Source: Kribbella solani (GTDB taxonomy: Bacteria; Actinomycetota; Actinomycetes; Propionibacteriales; Kribbellaceae). From it: a stretch of DNA of 64,000 nt. A model generated the notes under the pieces. That model made no database searches. It was not told the DNA's origin and was given only the letters and a program-made list of their open reading frames with translations. Below, one piece after another: positions 1 through 7,969 of this stretch (within the stretch, counting starts at the first letter, position 1; every line of letters begins with the position of its first letter). Both the position numbers and the translations under genes were made by a program. The stretch lies in contig NZ_JACHNF010000001.1 in assembly GCF_014205295.1 (NCBI RefSeq), forward strand, positions 5,828,001 through 5,892,000, read 5' to 3'.

Positions 1-551
1 GTGCCGATGATTACGGACTCGGCTAGTTGGTCGCGGGTGGGGTTGGTGGTTACGGATGCGACTTCTAGTTGGGTGAAGGTTTCGACGGCGTCGGCGTAGG
101 CGTCGAGGTGGTCGGCGAGGTTGGTTTGGCCGAGGGTTTCCATTGCGGCGAGCGTGTCGATCAGGGTGGCCAGGGCGGGGGCGTCGGGTTCGACCGACCA
201 CTGGCGGTCGTGGATCAGGGCCTGGACGCGGGCGGTCGCGGCGGCGCGGGCCTCGGGGGTGGTGGTGACGCGGCGGGGCGGGGTGAGGGCGCGGTGCGCG
301 CGGCCGATCTGGTCGTGCAGGGATTCGGTGTCGTTGTCGAGTGACCTGAGGATCTCCTTCACCTGCGCCACCGGGACCTGAGCCAGGTCGATCAGCGCGC
401 GGATCAGGCGCAGCCGGCGGACGTGCGCCGCGCCGTACGCCGCCTGGTTCGGGCTGCTCAGCTCGCCCGCGGGCAGCAGGCCTTCGCGCAGGTAGTACTT
501 GATCGTCGGCACCGGGACGTCCGTCGCCTTGCTGAGTTCCCCGATTCGCAT
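1..551 (-). CDS. MerR-family transcriptional regulator (3' end beyond window)
   Basis: The first residues, MRIGELSKATDVPVPTIKYY, are the classic MerR winged-helix start, followed by an LREGLL turn and a long helix with QVKEILRSL. The frame is still open at base 1, so at least 183 residues are present and the effector domain is incomplete. There is no SoxR-type cysteine cluster, so the ligand is unknown. It diverges from the DoxX/membrane-protein pair, and the 84-bp gap holds repeated TATCCAT sites; it very likely controls itself and that pair by the promoter-twisting mechanism usual for MerR proteins. Confidence 0.9.
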   Translation of the reverse strand, partial: MRIGELSKATDVPVPTIKYYLREGLLPAGELSSPNQAAYGAAHVRRLRLIRALIDLAQVPVAQVKEILRSLDNDTESLHDQIGRAHRALTPPRRVTTTPEARAAATARVQALIHDRQWSVEPDAPALATLIDTLAAMETLGQTNLADHLDAYADAVETFTQLEVASVTTNPTRDQLAESVIIG

Positions 552-575
552 CCGCTTGCCTTCCTGTTGTCTCTG

Positions 576-619
576 ATGGATAGTATCAGTATCCATAAGC
601 GGATACCTTCGCTATCCAT
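576..619. promoter_or_regulatory. MerR-type operator: repeated ATGGATA/TATCCAT half-sites
   Basis: The motif occurs as ATGGATA (576-582), TATCCAT (590-596) and TATCCAT (613-619); the first two form an inverted repeat with a 7-bp spacer, and GGATAC (601-606) pairs with GCTATCC (611-617). The sites fill the gap between the divergent MerR gene and the DoxX gene, as expected for the operator of this regulator. That the MerR protein binds here is inferred. Confidence 0.65.
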
Positions 620-635
620 TAAGGAGATGACACGG

Positions 636-1139
636 ATGATCCCCCTGGTGCTGATCCTCGCGACGCTGGGGTTCCGCGGGCTGGGCGTACTCGGCGTCCG
701 CCGGTTCGCGACCTGGCCGGGGAGCGCGGCGTACGGGATGGCGCTGATGCTCCTGTTCACCGCGAGCGCGCATTTCGTCCCGTCCACCGTGACGGTGGTG
801 CCGAACCACGCCGACATGGTCCGAATGGTCCCGCCTTTCCTCCCGTACGCCGGTGCGCTCGTCTACCTCACTGGCGTACTCGAACTACTCGGTGCCGTCG
901 GACTGTTGCGCGCTGCAACCCGCAGACCGGCCGGGTACGCGTTGGCGGCGCTCTTCGTTTCCCTGCTTCCGGCCAACATCCATGCCGCCGTCGCCGACGT
1001 GCCGTTCGCGGGTGGCGCGGCGACACCGCTCTGGCAGCGCATCCCGGAGCAGATCCTCTACCTGGCCGTAGCACTCTGGATAGCGCGGACGGCGAACACC
1101 CGCACCACCACACCAGTCGAAGAGAGCGTGTACTCATGA
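636..1139 (+). CDS. DoxX-like four-helix membrane protein
   Basis: A 167-residue integral membrane protein with four hydrophobic helices. The pattern, including a GVLELLGAVGLL helix and a short basic tail, fits the DoxX/DoxD family of small membrane proteins, often linked to redox or stress functions; the substrate is unknown. The ATG at 636 was chosen because AAGGAG sits 9 bases upstream; an ATG at 627 abuts that site and is unlikely. The stop overlaps the next start (ATGA), so the two genes are translationally coupled. Confidence 0.8.
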   Translation: MIPLVLILATLGFRGLGVLGVRRFATWPGSAAYGMALMLLFTASAHFVPSTVTVVPNHADMVRMVPPFLPYAGALVYLTGVLELLGAVGLLRAATRRPAGYALAALFVSLLPANIHAAVADVPFAGGAATPLWQRIPEQILYLAVALWIARTANTRTTTPVEESVYS

Positions 1140-1537
1140 GCGACGCATCCCGGATTCTTGCCGGCGTCATCCTGCTCACCGTCGTGACGATCCAGTTCGG
1201 CGGCTACTTCATGACCAAGATCGTCCGCGGCCAGGTGCCGATGACCGATTTCCAGAAGAACTTCGCCCGGGCCGGGCACGCGCATGCCGGCGTGCTGGTC
1301 ATCCTCAGCCTGGTCGGCCTGCTCTGCGTCGACCAGACGAACCTGGGCGGTTTCCTGCTCTGGGTCGCGCGGCTGGCGATACCGATCGCGGCGATCCTGA
1401 TGTCCGGCGGCTTCTTCGCGTCGTCGGCCGGCAAGGACCGGACCCAGCCGAACCAGTTCATCTGGGTGCTCTGGCTCGGCGCCGCGTCACTGGCGGTCGG
1501 CGTGCTCACCCTCGGCATCGGCCTGATCGTGGCCTAA
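1136..1537 (+). CDS. Small four-helix membrane protein, unknown function
   Basis: 133 residues with about four transmembrane helices and a conserved-looking RAGHAHAGVLV segment between helices 1 and 2. The start codon overlaps the DoxX-like stop, so it is the second gene of the MerR-linked operon and probably works with that protein in the membrane. No catalytic motif is visible. Its last 51 bp overlap the 3' end of the convergent WYL regulator gene. Confidence 0.75.
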   Translation: MSDASRILAGVILLTVVTIQFGGYFMTKIVRGQVPMTDFQKNFARAGHAHAGVLVILSLVGLLCVDQTNLGGFLLWVARLAIPIAAILMSGGFFASSAGKDRTQPNQFIWVLWLGAASLAVGVLTLGIGLIVA

Positions 1538-2506
1538 GGCAACAAAGGCGTGTTCGAGCTGACCGCCGATCCGGGCGATCAGCGCGGCCGTCTCCGCCGT
1601 CGCCTGCTCCACGACGAACGGCCCGAGCACCGCGATCGCGGCCACCTGCGTCAGCAGCATCGCGGGTGTGTCCGCGCTGAACCGCACCACGCACGACGAC
1701 TGCCCAGTCGGCTCGACCACGCCACGCACGACACCCTCGAAAGCCGAGGTAACCGCTGACGCCGGCGCTTCGACCGCAAGCCGGACACTGTGCCGGTACT
1801 GCGCCGACAGGAACGATTCGACCAGGTACGACGGCGCGTCAGCCGCTGGCAGCACGCGTGGGGTGAACCGATGCAGCACCGGTGTCACCGCATCGATCCG
1901 ATCGGCCCGGAAGATCCGCCAATCGTCTCGTTCCGGATCGAACGCGAGCAGGTACCACCGCCAGGCGAGCGTGAGCAGCTGATGCGGTTCGACTCGTCGG
2001 CGCGTGGTCGCGCGCTGCCGCCCGTGGTAGTCGAAGGCAACGAGCTCGTGGTTCCGGCAACACCGCGCCAGGACCGCGAGTACGCCCGGATCGACCTGCG
2101 GTACGCCGGGCCGGGGCACGGCTTCGGCGGCCGAACCGACCGCGGCGAGCTGGGGCCGGAGTCGCGCGGGCAGCACCTGTTCCAGCTTCGCCAGCGCGCT
2201 CATCGAGCTCTCGGCCATCCCGGTCACGCCGCCGCCGGCCGCGCTGACCAGGCCGAGTGCGACCGCGATCGCTTCGTCGTCATCCAGCTGCAGCGGCGGC
2301 AGCCGGGTACCCGGGCCGAGCCGGTACCCGCCCGCGGTCCCGGTCGTGCCGGTGACCGGGTAGTCGAGCCCGCGCAGCCGATCGACGTCCCGGCGTACGG
2401 TCCGCTCGGTGACACCAAGCCGTTCGGCGAGCTCACGACCCGACCACTCCGGCCGGCTCTGCAGCAACGACAGCAACCGGAACAGGCGACCAGGCAGCTC
2501 ACTCAC
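1487..2506 (-). CDS. WYL-domain (YafY-type) transcriptional regulator
   Basis: 339 residues. An N-terminal HTH_11 domain (roughly residues 5-60, with LAERLGVTERTVRRDVDRL) is followed by a WYL domain containing RWYLLAFDPERDDWRIFRADRI near residues 190-215 and a C-terminal WCX-like extension. WYL proteins are ligand-sensing activators or repressors. The GTG at 2506 places the start just before the helix-turn-helix; the same frame stays open upstream without family similarity. It diverges from the FAD oxidase across a perfect palindrome. The 3' end overlaps the preceding membrane-protein gene tail to tail. Confidence 0.88.
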   Translation of the reverse strand: MSELPGRLFRLLSLLQSRPEWSGRELAERLGVTERTVRRDVDRLRGLDYPVTGTTGTAGGYRLGPGTRLPPLQLDDDEAIAVALGLVSAAGGGVTGMAESSMSALAKLEQVLPARLRPQLAAVGSAAEAVPRPGVPQVDPGVLAVLARCCRNHELVAFDYHGRQRATTRRRVEPHQLLTLAWRWYLLAFDPERDDWRIFRADRIDAVTPVLHRFTPRVLPAADAPSYLVESFLSAQYRHSVRLAVEAPASAVTSAFEGVVRGVVEPTGQSSCVVRFSADTPAMLLTQVAAIAVLGPFVVEQATAETAALIARIGGQLEHAFVALGHDQADAEGEHADRQ

Positions 2507-2519
2507 CCAGCCAATGTTG

Positions 2520-2544
2520 CTTGCGGACAGGACCTGTCCGCAAG
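2520..2544. promoter_or_regulatory. Perfect 25-bp palindromic operator between WYL regulator and FAD oxidase
   Basis: CTTGCGGACAGG (2520-2531) and CCTGTCCGCAAG (2533-2544) form a perfect inverted repeat around one central base. It lies 13 bases from the regulator start and 19 from the oxidase start, so one bound dimer could control both promoters. Binding by the WYL protein is inferred from position. Confidence 0.75.
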
Positions 2545-2563
2545 GGCTCATAGCGTGAGCTAC

Positions 2564-3847
2564 ATGCTGACAACGACAAGCACTGAGTACGACGAGGCGC
2601 GACTCGGCTTCCAGCGCCGCGACCCGCACCGTCCGCAGGTGATCTTCCAGGTGACGAGCGCCGCCGAGATCGAGGAGGCGGTTCGGTACGCGATCGATCA
2701 CGATCTGAAGCTCGCTGTCCAAGCGGCCGGCCATGGTCTGACCGCGGGCATCGACGGCGGCGTACTGATCGCGACCAGTGGCTTCAACGGCGTGACGGTC
2801 GACGCCGAGCGGAAGACAGCCTGGATCGAGGCCGGTGCGACCTGGCGCGCGGTCATCGCCGCGACCGCGCCGCATGGCCTGGCGCCGTTGTCGGGTAGTT
2901 CGCCCGCGGTCGGCGCGATCTCGTACACGCTCGGTGGTGGTCTCGGATTGATGGCCCGCCGGTACGGGTACGCGGCGGATCACGTGCGGCGGATCGAGGT
3001 CGTGACTCCGGACGGCGTACGCCGGAACGCCGAGGACGACCCGGACCTGTTCTGGGCGCTGCGTGGCGGCGGTGGGAACTTCGGCGTCGTCACGGGCATC
3101 GAGGTCGAGCTGTTCGACGTACCCACGTTGTACGGCGGCAGCCTGTACTTCGACCTGGCCGAGCACCCATCCGTACCGGAAGCGTGGCGGGCGTGGACCG
3201 CGACCGTGCCGGAAGAGGTCACCTCCGCGATCGCGATCCTGCCGATCCCGGACCTCCCGCAGGTGCCGGAGCAGGTTCGCGGGAAGTACGTCGCGCAGGT
3301 ACAGCTCGCGATTCTCGGTGACCGCGGCGCGGAGCTGATCGAGCCGCTGCGCGCGATCGGTACGCCGGCGATCGACACGGTCGGCGAGCTGCCGTACGCC
3401 GAGTCCGGCGCGATCTTCGCCGAGCCGGATCATCCCGACAGCTACAGCTCACGCAACGTACTGCTCAGCAGCCTCGATCCGGACGCGCTGGCGACCCTGC
3501 CCAAGCTCGCCGGCCCGGGCGCGGCCGGGATGTGCATCATCGGCATCCGGCACCTCGGCGGCGCGCTCGAGCGCGATCCGGAGCTCCCGAACGCGATCGG
3601 TCACCGCGACGCCGCGTACTCGCTGACCGTGCTGACACCGCGCCAAGCCGATGCAACCCCACTGCACCGACGGGTGCTGGAGCCGTGGCGCGCCGAGGTC
3701 GTTGGCCTCTCCCTCAACTTCAGCGTCGGTAACCTGACCGCCGACGAGGTGGCGGAGGCGTACGACCCCGGCGACCACAAGCGCCTCACCGACCTCAGGC
3801 GCCGGTACGACCCGAGTCGCCGGCTGTGGGCGAACCACCAGCTTTAA
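2564..3847 (+). CDS. FAD-linked oxidase, berberine-bridge (BBE) type
   Basis: 427 residues. The N-terminal PCMH-type FAD domain shows QAAGHGL (His position typical of covalent flavin attachment), GVTVDAERKTAWIEAGATW and the SPAVGAISYTLGGGLGLMAR segment. The C-terminus carries the BBE signature (YDPGDHKRLTDLRRRYDP then NHQL). Members oxidise carbohydrates, alkaloids or other secondary metabolites, transferring electrons to O2; the substrate cannot be told. The ATG at 2564 directly follows the palindromic operator, with no clear ribosome-binding site, so translation may be leaderless. The 3' end overlaps the convergent GrpB gene by 53 bp. Confidence 0.88.
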   Translation: MLTTTSTEYDEARLGFQRRDPHRPQVIFQVTSAAEIEEAVRYAIDHDLKLAVQAAGHGLTAGIDGGVLIATSGFNGVTVDAERKTAWIEAGATWRAVIAATAPHGLAPLSGSSPAVGAISYTLGGGLGLMARRYGYAADHVRRIEVVTPDGVRRNAEDDPDLFWALRGGGGNFGVVTGIEVELFDVPTLYGGSLYFDLAEHPSVPEAWRAWTATVPEEVTSAIAILPIPDLPQVPEQVRGKYVAQVQLAILGDRGAELIEPLRAIGTPAIDTVGELPYAESGAIFAEPDHPDSYSSRNVLLSSLDPDALATLPKLAGPGAAGMCIIGIRHLGGALERDPELPNAIGHRDAAYSLTVLTPRQADATPLHRRVLEPWRAEVVGLSLNFSVGNLTADEVAEAYDPGDHKRLTDLRRRYDPSRRLWANHQL

Positions 3848-4361
3848 TGCACTTCCAACTCAGGGCACTAGCAATCAGCTCCTCCACCAACGCGCCTTTC
3901 GCGTCGACGTACGCGGGCCGATCGGTGCGGAGCAGGTACGCCAGCTCGCGTTTCCGCGCGGCGTACCGCTCCCGATCGGCCGCGTTCGTCCGCAGGTGAT
4001 CGCGGAGCAGTACGTGGTCCCGATGCGCTTTGTTGCCATCAACAACGACATACAGATGGTGGTAATGGACCGCGTCAGGCGGCAACGCGAACGCTTCGCG
4101 CCCAGGGATGCCCTGATCGCCTTCGTGCCGGTAACCGGCGGCGGCCAACCGCTCGATCGCGGCCGGGACCACCTCGGCCGACGGTACGACGACGTCGAGG
4201 TCGATGATCGGCTTGGCCGCGAGACCAGGCACCGACGTACTCCCGACGTGCTCCACCCGGTGTGGAAGACCGGTCAGGTACGGCATCAGCCGGGTGTGGA
4301 TCTCGGTGAACCACAGCGGCCACCGCGGGTCGTACTCGACGACTTCCGCGGGTGAGTTCAC
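3795..4361 (-). CDS. GrpB-family (UPF0157) protein
   Basis: 188 residues. The hallmark HVGSTSVPGLAAKPIIDLDVVV (here near residues 38-60) marks the GrpB family, a branch of the nucleotidyltransferase fold with the GS...D.D pattern. Function is poorly defined; some relatives are fused to CoaE. Its start overlaps the ridA stop by 4 bp, so it is the second gene of a ridA-grpB operon. The tail after residue 170 is low in recognisable structure and overlaps the oxidase 3' end. Confidence 0.88.
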   Translation of the reverse strand: MNSPAEVVEYDPRWPLWFTEIHTRLMPYLTGLPHRVEHVGSTSVPGLAAKPIIDLDVVVPSAEVVPAAIERLAAAGYRHEGDQGIPGREAFALPPDAVHYHHLYVVVDGNKAHRDHVLLRDHLRTNAADRERYAARKRELAYLLRTDRPAYVDAKGALVEELIASALSWKCIKAGGSPTAGDSGRTGA

Positions 4362-4765
4362 AGCGCCGCGGTCACGTCGATTTCGACCAACTGTCCCGGG
4401 AACCCGAGCTGCGCGACGCCGAGCAGGGTGCTCGCGGTCGTGAAGGCCGGCGCGAGTGGGGAGTCGTTGAGCTGCGTCCAGACGTCGGCGAGCTCGGGCT
4501 GGTTCGAGCTGGCCACGTAGATCACCGTGCGGACGACGTCCTCGGGGGTGGCGCCGGCTGATTCGAGGGCGGTCAGGATGTTCGAGATCACCTGGGCGGT
4601 CTGCCCGGTGAGGCCGCCGTCGGCCAGGTCACCGGAAGGTTGCAGCGGGCACTGCCCGGCCAGGTAGATCAGGGTGTCGGCCTGGACGCGGGTCACGTGG
4701 TGGTAGCCAGGCGTCGGATGCAGTCGGTCGGGGTTGCTCCGCTCGATCGTCACCCTCTGACCCAA
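4358..4765 (-). CDS. RidA-family enamine/imine deaminase-like protein
   Basis: 135 residues of the YjgF/YER057c/UK114 trimer fold, with IYLAGQCPLQPSGDL, QTAQVISNILTALESAGA and a C-terminal LVEIDVTAAL strand. RidA proteins hydrolyse reactive 2-aminoacrylate-type intermediates; the catalytic Arg of canonical RidA (about position 105) is not obvious, so this may be an Rid2-7 relative with another role. First gene of the operon with GrpB. A phosphatase gene ends 9 bp upstream on the same strand. Confidence 0.85.
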   Translation of the reverse strand: MGQRVTIERSNPDRLHPTPGYHHVTRVQADTLIYLAGQCPLQPSGDLADGGLTGQTAQVISNILTALESAGATPEDVVRTVIYVASSNQPELADVWTQLNDSPLAPAFTTASTLLGVAQLGFPGQLVEIDVTAAL

Positions 4766-4774
4766 CGCGATCCC

Positions 4775-5218
4775 TCAGCTCCGGGTCAACAGATTTACCA
4801 CGTACCGCTTCTGCCAGGGCGTCTCGACGGCGTGCTTGTCGTAGTGCTTCCGCACGTAGTCCACCGCCTGGTCGGACGGCACACCGTCAAGTACGGCGAG
4901 GCAGGCGAGCGCGGTACCCGTACGCCCCCGACCGCCGCCGCAGGCGAGCTCTACCCGGCCGGTCCCGGTTCGCTCGAGTGCTGCGCGGAAGATCGTCAGC
5001 GCCTGCGCGCGATCCGCCGGCAGCCGGAAATCCGGCCACTTCAGCCAGTGCGTCTCCCACGGCACGTCCGGTGGCTCGCTGCCGAGCAGATAGACGCCGT
5101 ACGTCGGGAACGGCTCCGCCGCCGGACCGCGCCGCAATCCACGCCCGCGCACCAGCCGGCCCGACGGCAACTCCATCACTCCTGGCGCGTCCTTCTCCCA
5201 ATGACCCACGCGCCCCAA
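4775..5218 (-). CDS. Protein-tyrosine-phosphatase-like protein
   Basis: 147 residues with a WPD acid loop (residues 61-63) and a P-loop ACGGGRGRTG giving Cys93-x5-Arg99, the catalytic geometry of cysteine-based phosphatases (CxxGxGRTG). The usual His before the nucleophile is Ala here, which may raise the Cys pKa. The small size and the GTALACLAVL helix fit bacterial dual-specificity-like phosphatases. It lies between the LysR gene and ridA on the same strand with gaps of about 10 bp and may be co-transcribed with them. Confidence 0.8.
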   Translation of the reverse strand: MGRVGHWEKDAPGVMELPSGRLVRGRGLRRGPAAEPFPTYGVYLLGSEPPDVPWETHWLKWPDFRLPADRAQALTIFRAALERTGTGRVELACGGGRGRTGTALACLAVLDGVPSDQAVDYVRKHYDKHAVETPWQKRYVVNLLTRS

Positions 5219-5227
5219 ACTACCTGC

Positions 5228-6127
5228 CTAGAAGTACAGCCTTTCGGTGCGGATCGAGTCGCCGATCAGGTCGAGCAAGGCGGTCACGGCTCTGCTCGGC
5301 CGGCGCTCGGCGGTCACCACCGACAGCGTCCAGACCAGCTCGGTGCCGGTGATCCGCAGCTTGGCGACGCCCGGCTCGGCGTCCAGTTGCACGTCGGGAA
5401 GCACGGCCACGCCAAGGCCGGCCCGTACGTACTCGGGGACCGTGATCAGTTCCGGGATCTCGACCTGAATCCGGCGCGGCCGTCCGATCGCGTCGAACGC
5501 CCGGTCGACCTGCTTCCGGTTCCCGAACCCGGGCGGCATGTCGACGAACCGTTCGTCCGCGAGGTCCTCGAGGCGGACGCCGCCCCGGCCGGCCAGCCGA
5601 TGCGCCGCCGGAACGAGCGCGACGAACGGCACGGTCGCGATGTCGCGGACGTCGAGACCGCTCAACTCCGGTCGCGCCAGACCGAGCAGCGCGACGTCGA
5701 GCCGGCCGTGCCGGAGGTCGTCCGCGAGGCCGCTCGAGCCAGTCGGCGAGGTCGCGACCTGTACCTCGACGAGCGGGTACTTCCGGTGGAACGCACCAAG
5801 CAGGTCGGCCAGATCGACGAGGCTGAGCCGCGCGAGCGTACCGATCCGGACGTTTCCGCGGAGGCCCGACGAGGCCTCCTCGACCGCGGCGCGGGCCCGG
5901 TCCATCGCCTCCAGCGCGGCCTTCGCCTCGGGGAGCAGGGCCTGCCCGGCGGCCGACAGCACCACTCGCCGGGTCGAGCGGTCGAAGAGGGTCGTCTTCA
6001 GGTCGGTCTCCAGGGAGCGTACGGCGGCCGACACCGTGGACTGCACGGTGAACATCCGCCGCGCGGCGCGGGTGAAGCTCAGTTCCTCGGCGACCGCGAC
6101 GAAGTACTCGAGTTGTCGGCTGTCCAC
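5228..6127 (-). CDS. LysR-family transcriptional regulator
   Basis: 299 residues: N-terminal winged HTH (MDSRQLEYFVAVAEELSFTR, then a recognition helix with QSTVSAAVRSLE) and a LysR substrate-binding domain from about residue 90. It diverges from the MFS transporter across an 83-bp gap with a TTATCG-N7-CGATAA palindrome, the usual LysR arrangement for controlling a neighbouring exporter. The inducer is unknown. Confidence 0.92.
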   Translation of the reverse strand: MDSRQLEYFVAVAEELSFTRAARRMFTVQSTVSAAVRSLETDLKTTLFDRSTRRVVLSAAGQALLPEAKAALEAMDRARAAVEEASSGLRGNVRIGTLARLSLVDLADLLGAFHRKYPLVEVQVATSPTGSSGLADDLRHGRLDVALLGLARPELSGLDVRDIATVPFVALVPAAHRLAGRGGVRLEDLADERFVDMPPGFGNRKQVDRAFDAIGRPRRIQVEIPELITVPEYVRAGLGVAVLPDVQLDAEPGVAKLRITGTELVWTLSVVTAERRPSRAVTALLDLIGDSIRTERLYF

Positions 6128-6136
6128 AGACTCAAT

Positions 6137-6155
6137 TTATCGAATTTGGCGATAA
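6137..6155. promoter_or_regulatory. LysR-type operator, TTATCG-N7-CGATAA
   Basis: A perfect 6-bp inverted repeat with a 7-bp centre lies 9 bp from the LysR start and 55 bp from the MFS start. Spacing and dyad symmetry match LysR recognition sites; assignment to this regulator is by position. Confidence 0.6.
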
Positions 6156-6210
6156 GAGCATCCGAGAACTTTCGTTGGACTCGATAGATCGCGCGCGGCA
6201 CGCTGGAATC

Positions 6211-7422
6211 ATGTCCACCATGACGTCCACGCGGGCCGTCCGGCTCGCTCATGCCCCCGGGTTCTGGGTGATCGCGGCGGCCTTCCTCACCACGATGGCC
6301 TTCTCCACGATCCCGACTCCGCTGTACGCGATCTACCAGCTGCGCGACGGTTTCCCGACGTACGTGATCACGGTGATCTTCGCGAGTTACGCGGTCGGGG
6401 TGATGGCCTCGCTGTACCTGGCCGGGCATGTCAGCGACTGGCTCGGACGGCGGCGGGTCGCGTTGCTCGCCGTACTCGCGGAGGCCCTGTCGGCGGTGAT
6501 CTTCCTGGTCTGGCCGGCGGTTCCGGGCCTGCTGCTGGCGCGATTCATCTGCGGTGTCGGGGTCGGTGTGCTGACCGCGACCGCGACGGCGCACTTGTCG
6601 GAGCTGCGGAAGATCGCGCGTCCCGATGAGGATCCGGCGCGGTCGGCGTTGATCGCGAGCATGGTGAACCTGGGCGGGCTCGCGTTCGGTCCGCTGGTCG
6701 GTGGGTTGCTGGCGACGTACGTCGACGCGCCGCTACAGCGCCCGTACGAGGTCTTCTTGGTGTTGCTGTTGATCAGCGCGCTGGGGATCGCGATGGTTCC
6801 GGAGACAGTCGAGCGGTTGGAGGAGCGGCCCGCGTACCGTCCGCAGCGTGTCGCCGTGCCGTCGTCGGTGCGTCCGCTGTTCTTCGCGTCGGCGATCGGC
6901 GCCTTCGCGGCGTTCGCGATCTTCGGCCTGTTCACCTCGCTGGCGCCGACGTTCCTGGCCGGCGTACTGCACCACACGTCCCGGCTGCTCGCCGGCGTGG
7001 TCACGTTCGCGGTCTTCATCGCGGGCGCCACCAGCCAAGTCGTCTTCGTCCGCCTGTCCCGCCCCGCGCAGCTGCGCCTGGGCCTGATCGCGATGTCGAT
7101 CGGCCTGGTCGCCGTAGCGGTCGGCGGCCTGATCCCGAACCTGTACTTCTTCGTCATCGGCGGCGTGGTCGCCGGCGCCGGCGTAGGCCTGGTCTTCCGC
7201 GGCGCCGTAGCCACCGCCGCGTCCCTCGCAGACCCGTCCTCTCGCGGCGAGGTCCTCGCCGCCCTGTTCCTGATCGCCTACGCGGGCCTGGCAATCCCCG
7301 TCCTACTCATCGGCCTGGGCATCGCCCTACTCCCCGCCGAAGTAGCCCTGCTGATCTTCTCCATCCTCATCCTCATCCTGGTGAACACCGCAGTCCTCCG
7401 CATGCTCGCCGCCCACAAGTGA
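6211..7422 (+). CDS. MFS transporter
   Basis: 403 residues, about 12 transmembrane helices. The loop 2-3 motif reads GHVSDWLGRRRV, the signature of the major facilitator superfamily, and a RFICGVGVGVLTATATAHLSE-like helix 5 resembles drug exporters. The ATG at 6211 was taken over an upstream TTG because family homology begins there. Divergent from, and probably controlled by, the LysR regulator. The last 150 bp are strikingly C-rich on the coding strand. Confidence 0.9.
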   Translation: MSTMTSTRAVRLAHAPGFWVIAAAFLTTMAFSTIPTPLYAIYQLRDGFPTYVITVIFASYAVGVMASLYLAGHVSDWLGRRRVALLAVLAEALSAVIFLVWPAVPGLLLARFICGVGVGVLTATATAHLSELRKIARPDEDPARSALIASMVNLGGLAFGPLVGGLLATYVDAPLQRPYEVFLVLLLISALGIAMVPETVERLEERPAYRPQRVAVPSSVRPLFFASAIGAFAAFAIFGLFTSLAPTFLAGVLHHTSRLLAGVVTFAVFIAGATSQVVFVRLSRPAQLRLGLIAMSIGLVAVAVGGLIPNLYFFVIGGVVAGAGVGLVFRGAVATAASLADPSSRGEVLAALFLIAYAGLAIPVLLIGLGIALLPAEVALLIFSILILILVNTAVLRMLAAHK

Positions 7423-7429
7423 CCGCCGG

Positions 7430-7882
7430 CTAGGCGGCGGCGCCGGGGCCCGGGAGGAGGTTGATGTTGTCGCCGTGGATGGGTTTGCCGCAGGTGGCGC
7501 AGGTCAGGGTGGCGTGGGTGATCTCGCCGCAGGTGTGGTGCTGGTACAGGACAGGTGGGCCGGCTGTTCCGGCTAGCCATTTGTCGCCCCAGGCAACCAT
7601 CACCATCAGTACGTCGACCAGTTCCAGGCCCTGGTCGGTGAGTACGTACTCGTAGCGCGGCCGGTTGTCGTACGCGCGGCGTTCGATGATGCCGCGGTCG
7701 ACGAGATGGTTGAGTCGCTCGGTCAGTACCTTGCGGGAGATGCCGAGGTCGGCCTGGAGCTGCTCGAAGCGGGAGAAGCCGACCCAGATGTCGCGCAGGA
7801 TGAGTGGCGACCAGGCCTCGCCGATGACGTCCAGGGTGCGCGCGATCGAGCACGCCATCGCACTGAAATCCGTTCGCTGCAT
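7430..7882 (-). CDS. HxlR-family transcriptional regulator
   Basis: 150 residues. The HxlR winged helix is clear: CSIARTLDVIGEAWSPLILR, SRFEQLQADLGISRKVLTER and a YVLTDQG wing. After the domain the chain has a short tail with Cys pairs (HTCGE and CATCGK), which could bind a zinc ion. It diverges from a RibD-like reductase with a GTTCCC-TGA-GGGAAC palindrome between them. Several HxlR members sense electrophiles or quinones through Cys, which would suit the reductase neighbour; that link is inferred. Confidence 0.9.
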   Translation of the reverse strand: MQRTDFSAMACSIARTLDVIGEAWSPLILRDIWVGFSRFEQLQADLGISRKVLTERLNHLVDRGIIERRAYDNRPRYEYVLTDQGLELVDVLMVMVAWGDKWLAGTAGPPVLYQHHTCGEITHATLTCATCGKPIHGDNINLLPGPGAAA

Positions 7883-7903
7883 GCGACCAGTCTAGCAATT
7901 GGG

Positions 7904-7918
7904 GTTCCCTGAGGGAAC
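7904..7918. promoter_or_regulatory. Palindromic operator GTTCCC-TGA-GGGAAC (HxlR site)
   Basis: A perfect 6-bp inverted repeat with a 3-bp centre lies 21 bp upstream of the HxlR start and 51 bp upstream of the reductase start. A degenerate second half-site, GAGGAACTC, follows near 7940. Probably the HxlR binding site, by position and symmetry. Confidence 0.6.
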
Positions 7919-7969
7919 TCCAGCATGTTACGGTCTCTTCGAGGAACTCAAAGCGGAAGGTGATGACGG

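Noticed and set aside
2507..3433. Upstream extension of the WYL regulator frame across the FAD oxidase
   Set aside because: The frame stays open because of high G+C, but family similarity starts at residue 1 of the GTG-2506 product and the extension is the shadow of a real oxidase gene.
4640..6187. 515-codon plus-strand frame opposite RidA, phosphatase and LysR
   Set aside because: Low-complexity Arg/Asp/Gly product, antisense to three recognisable genes.
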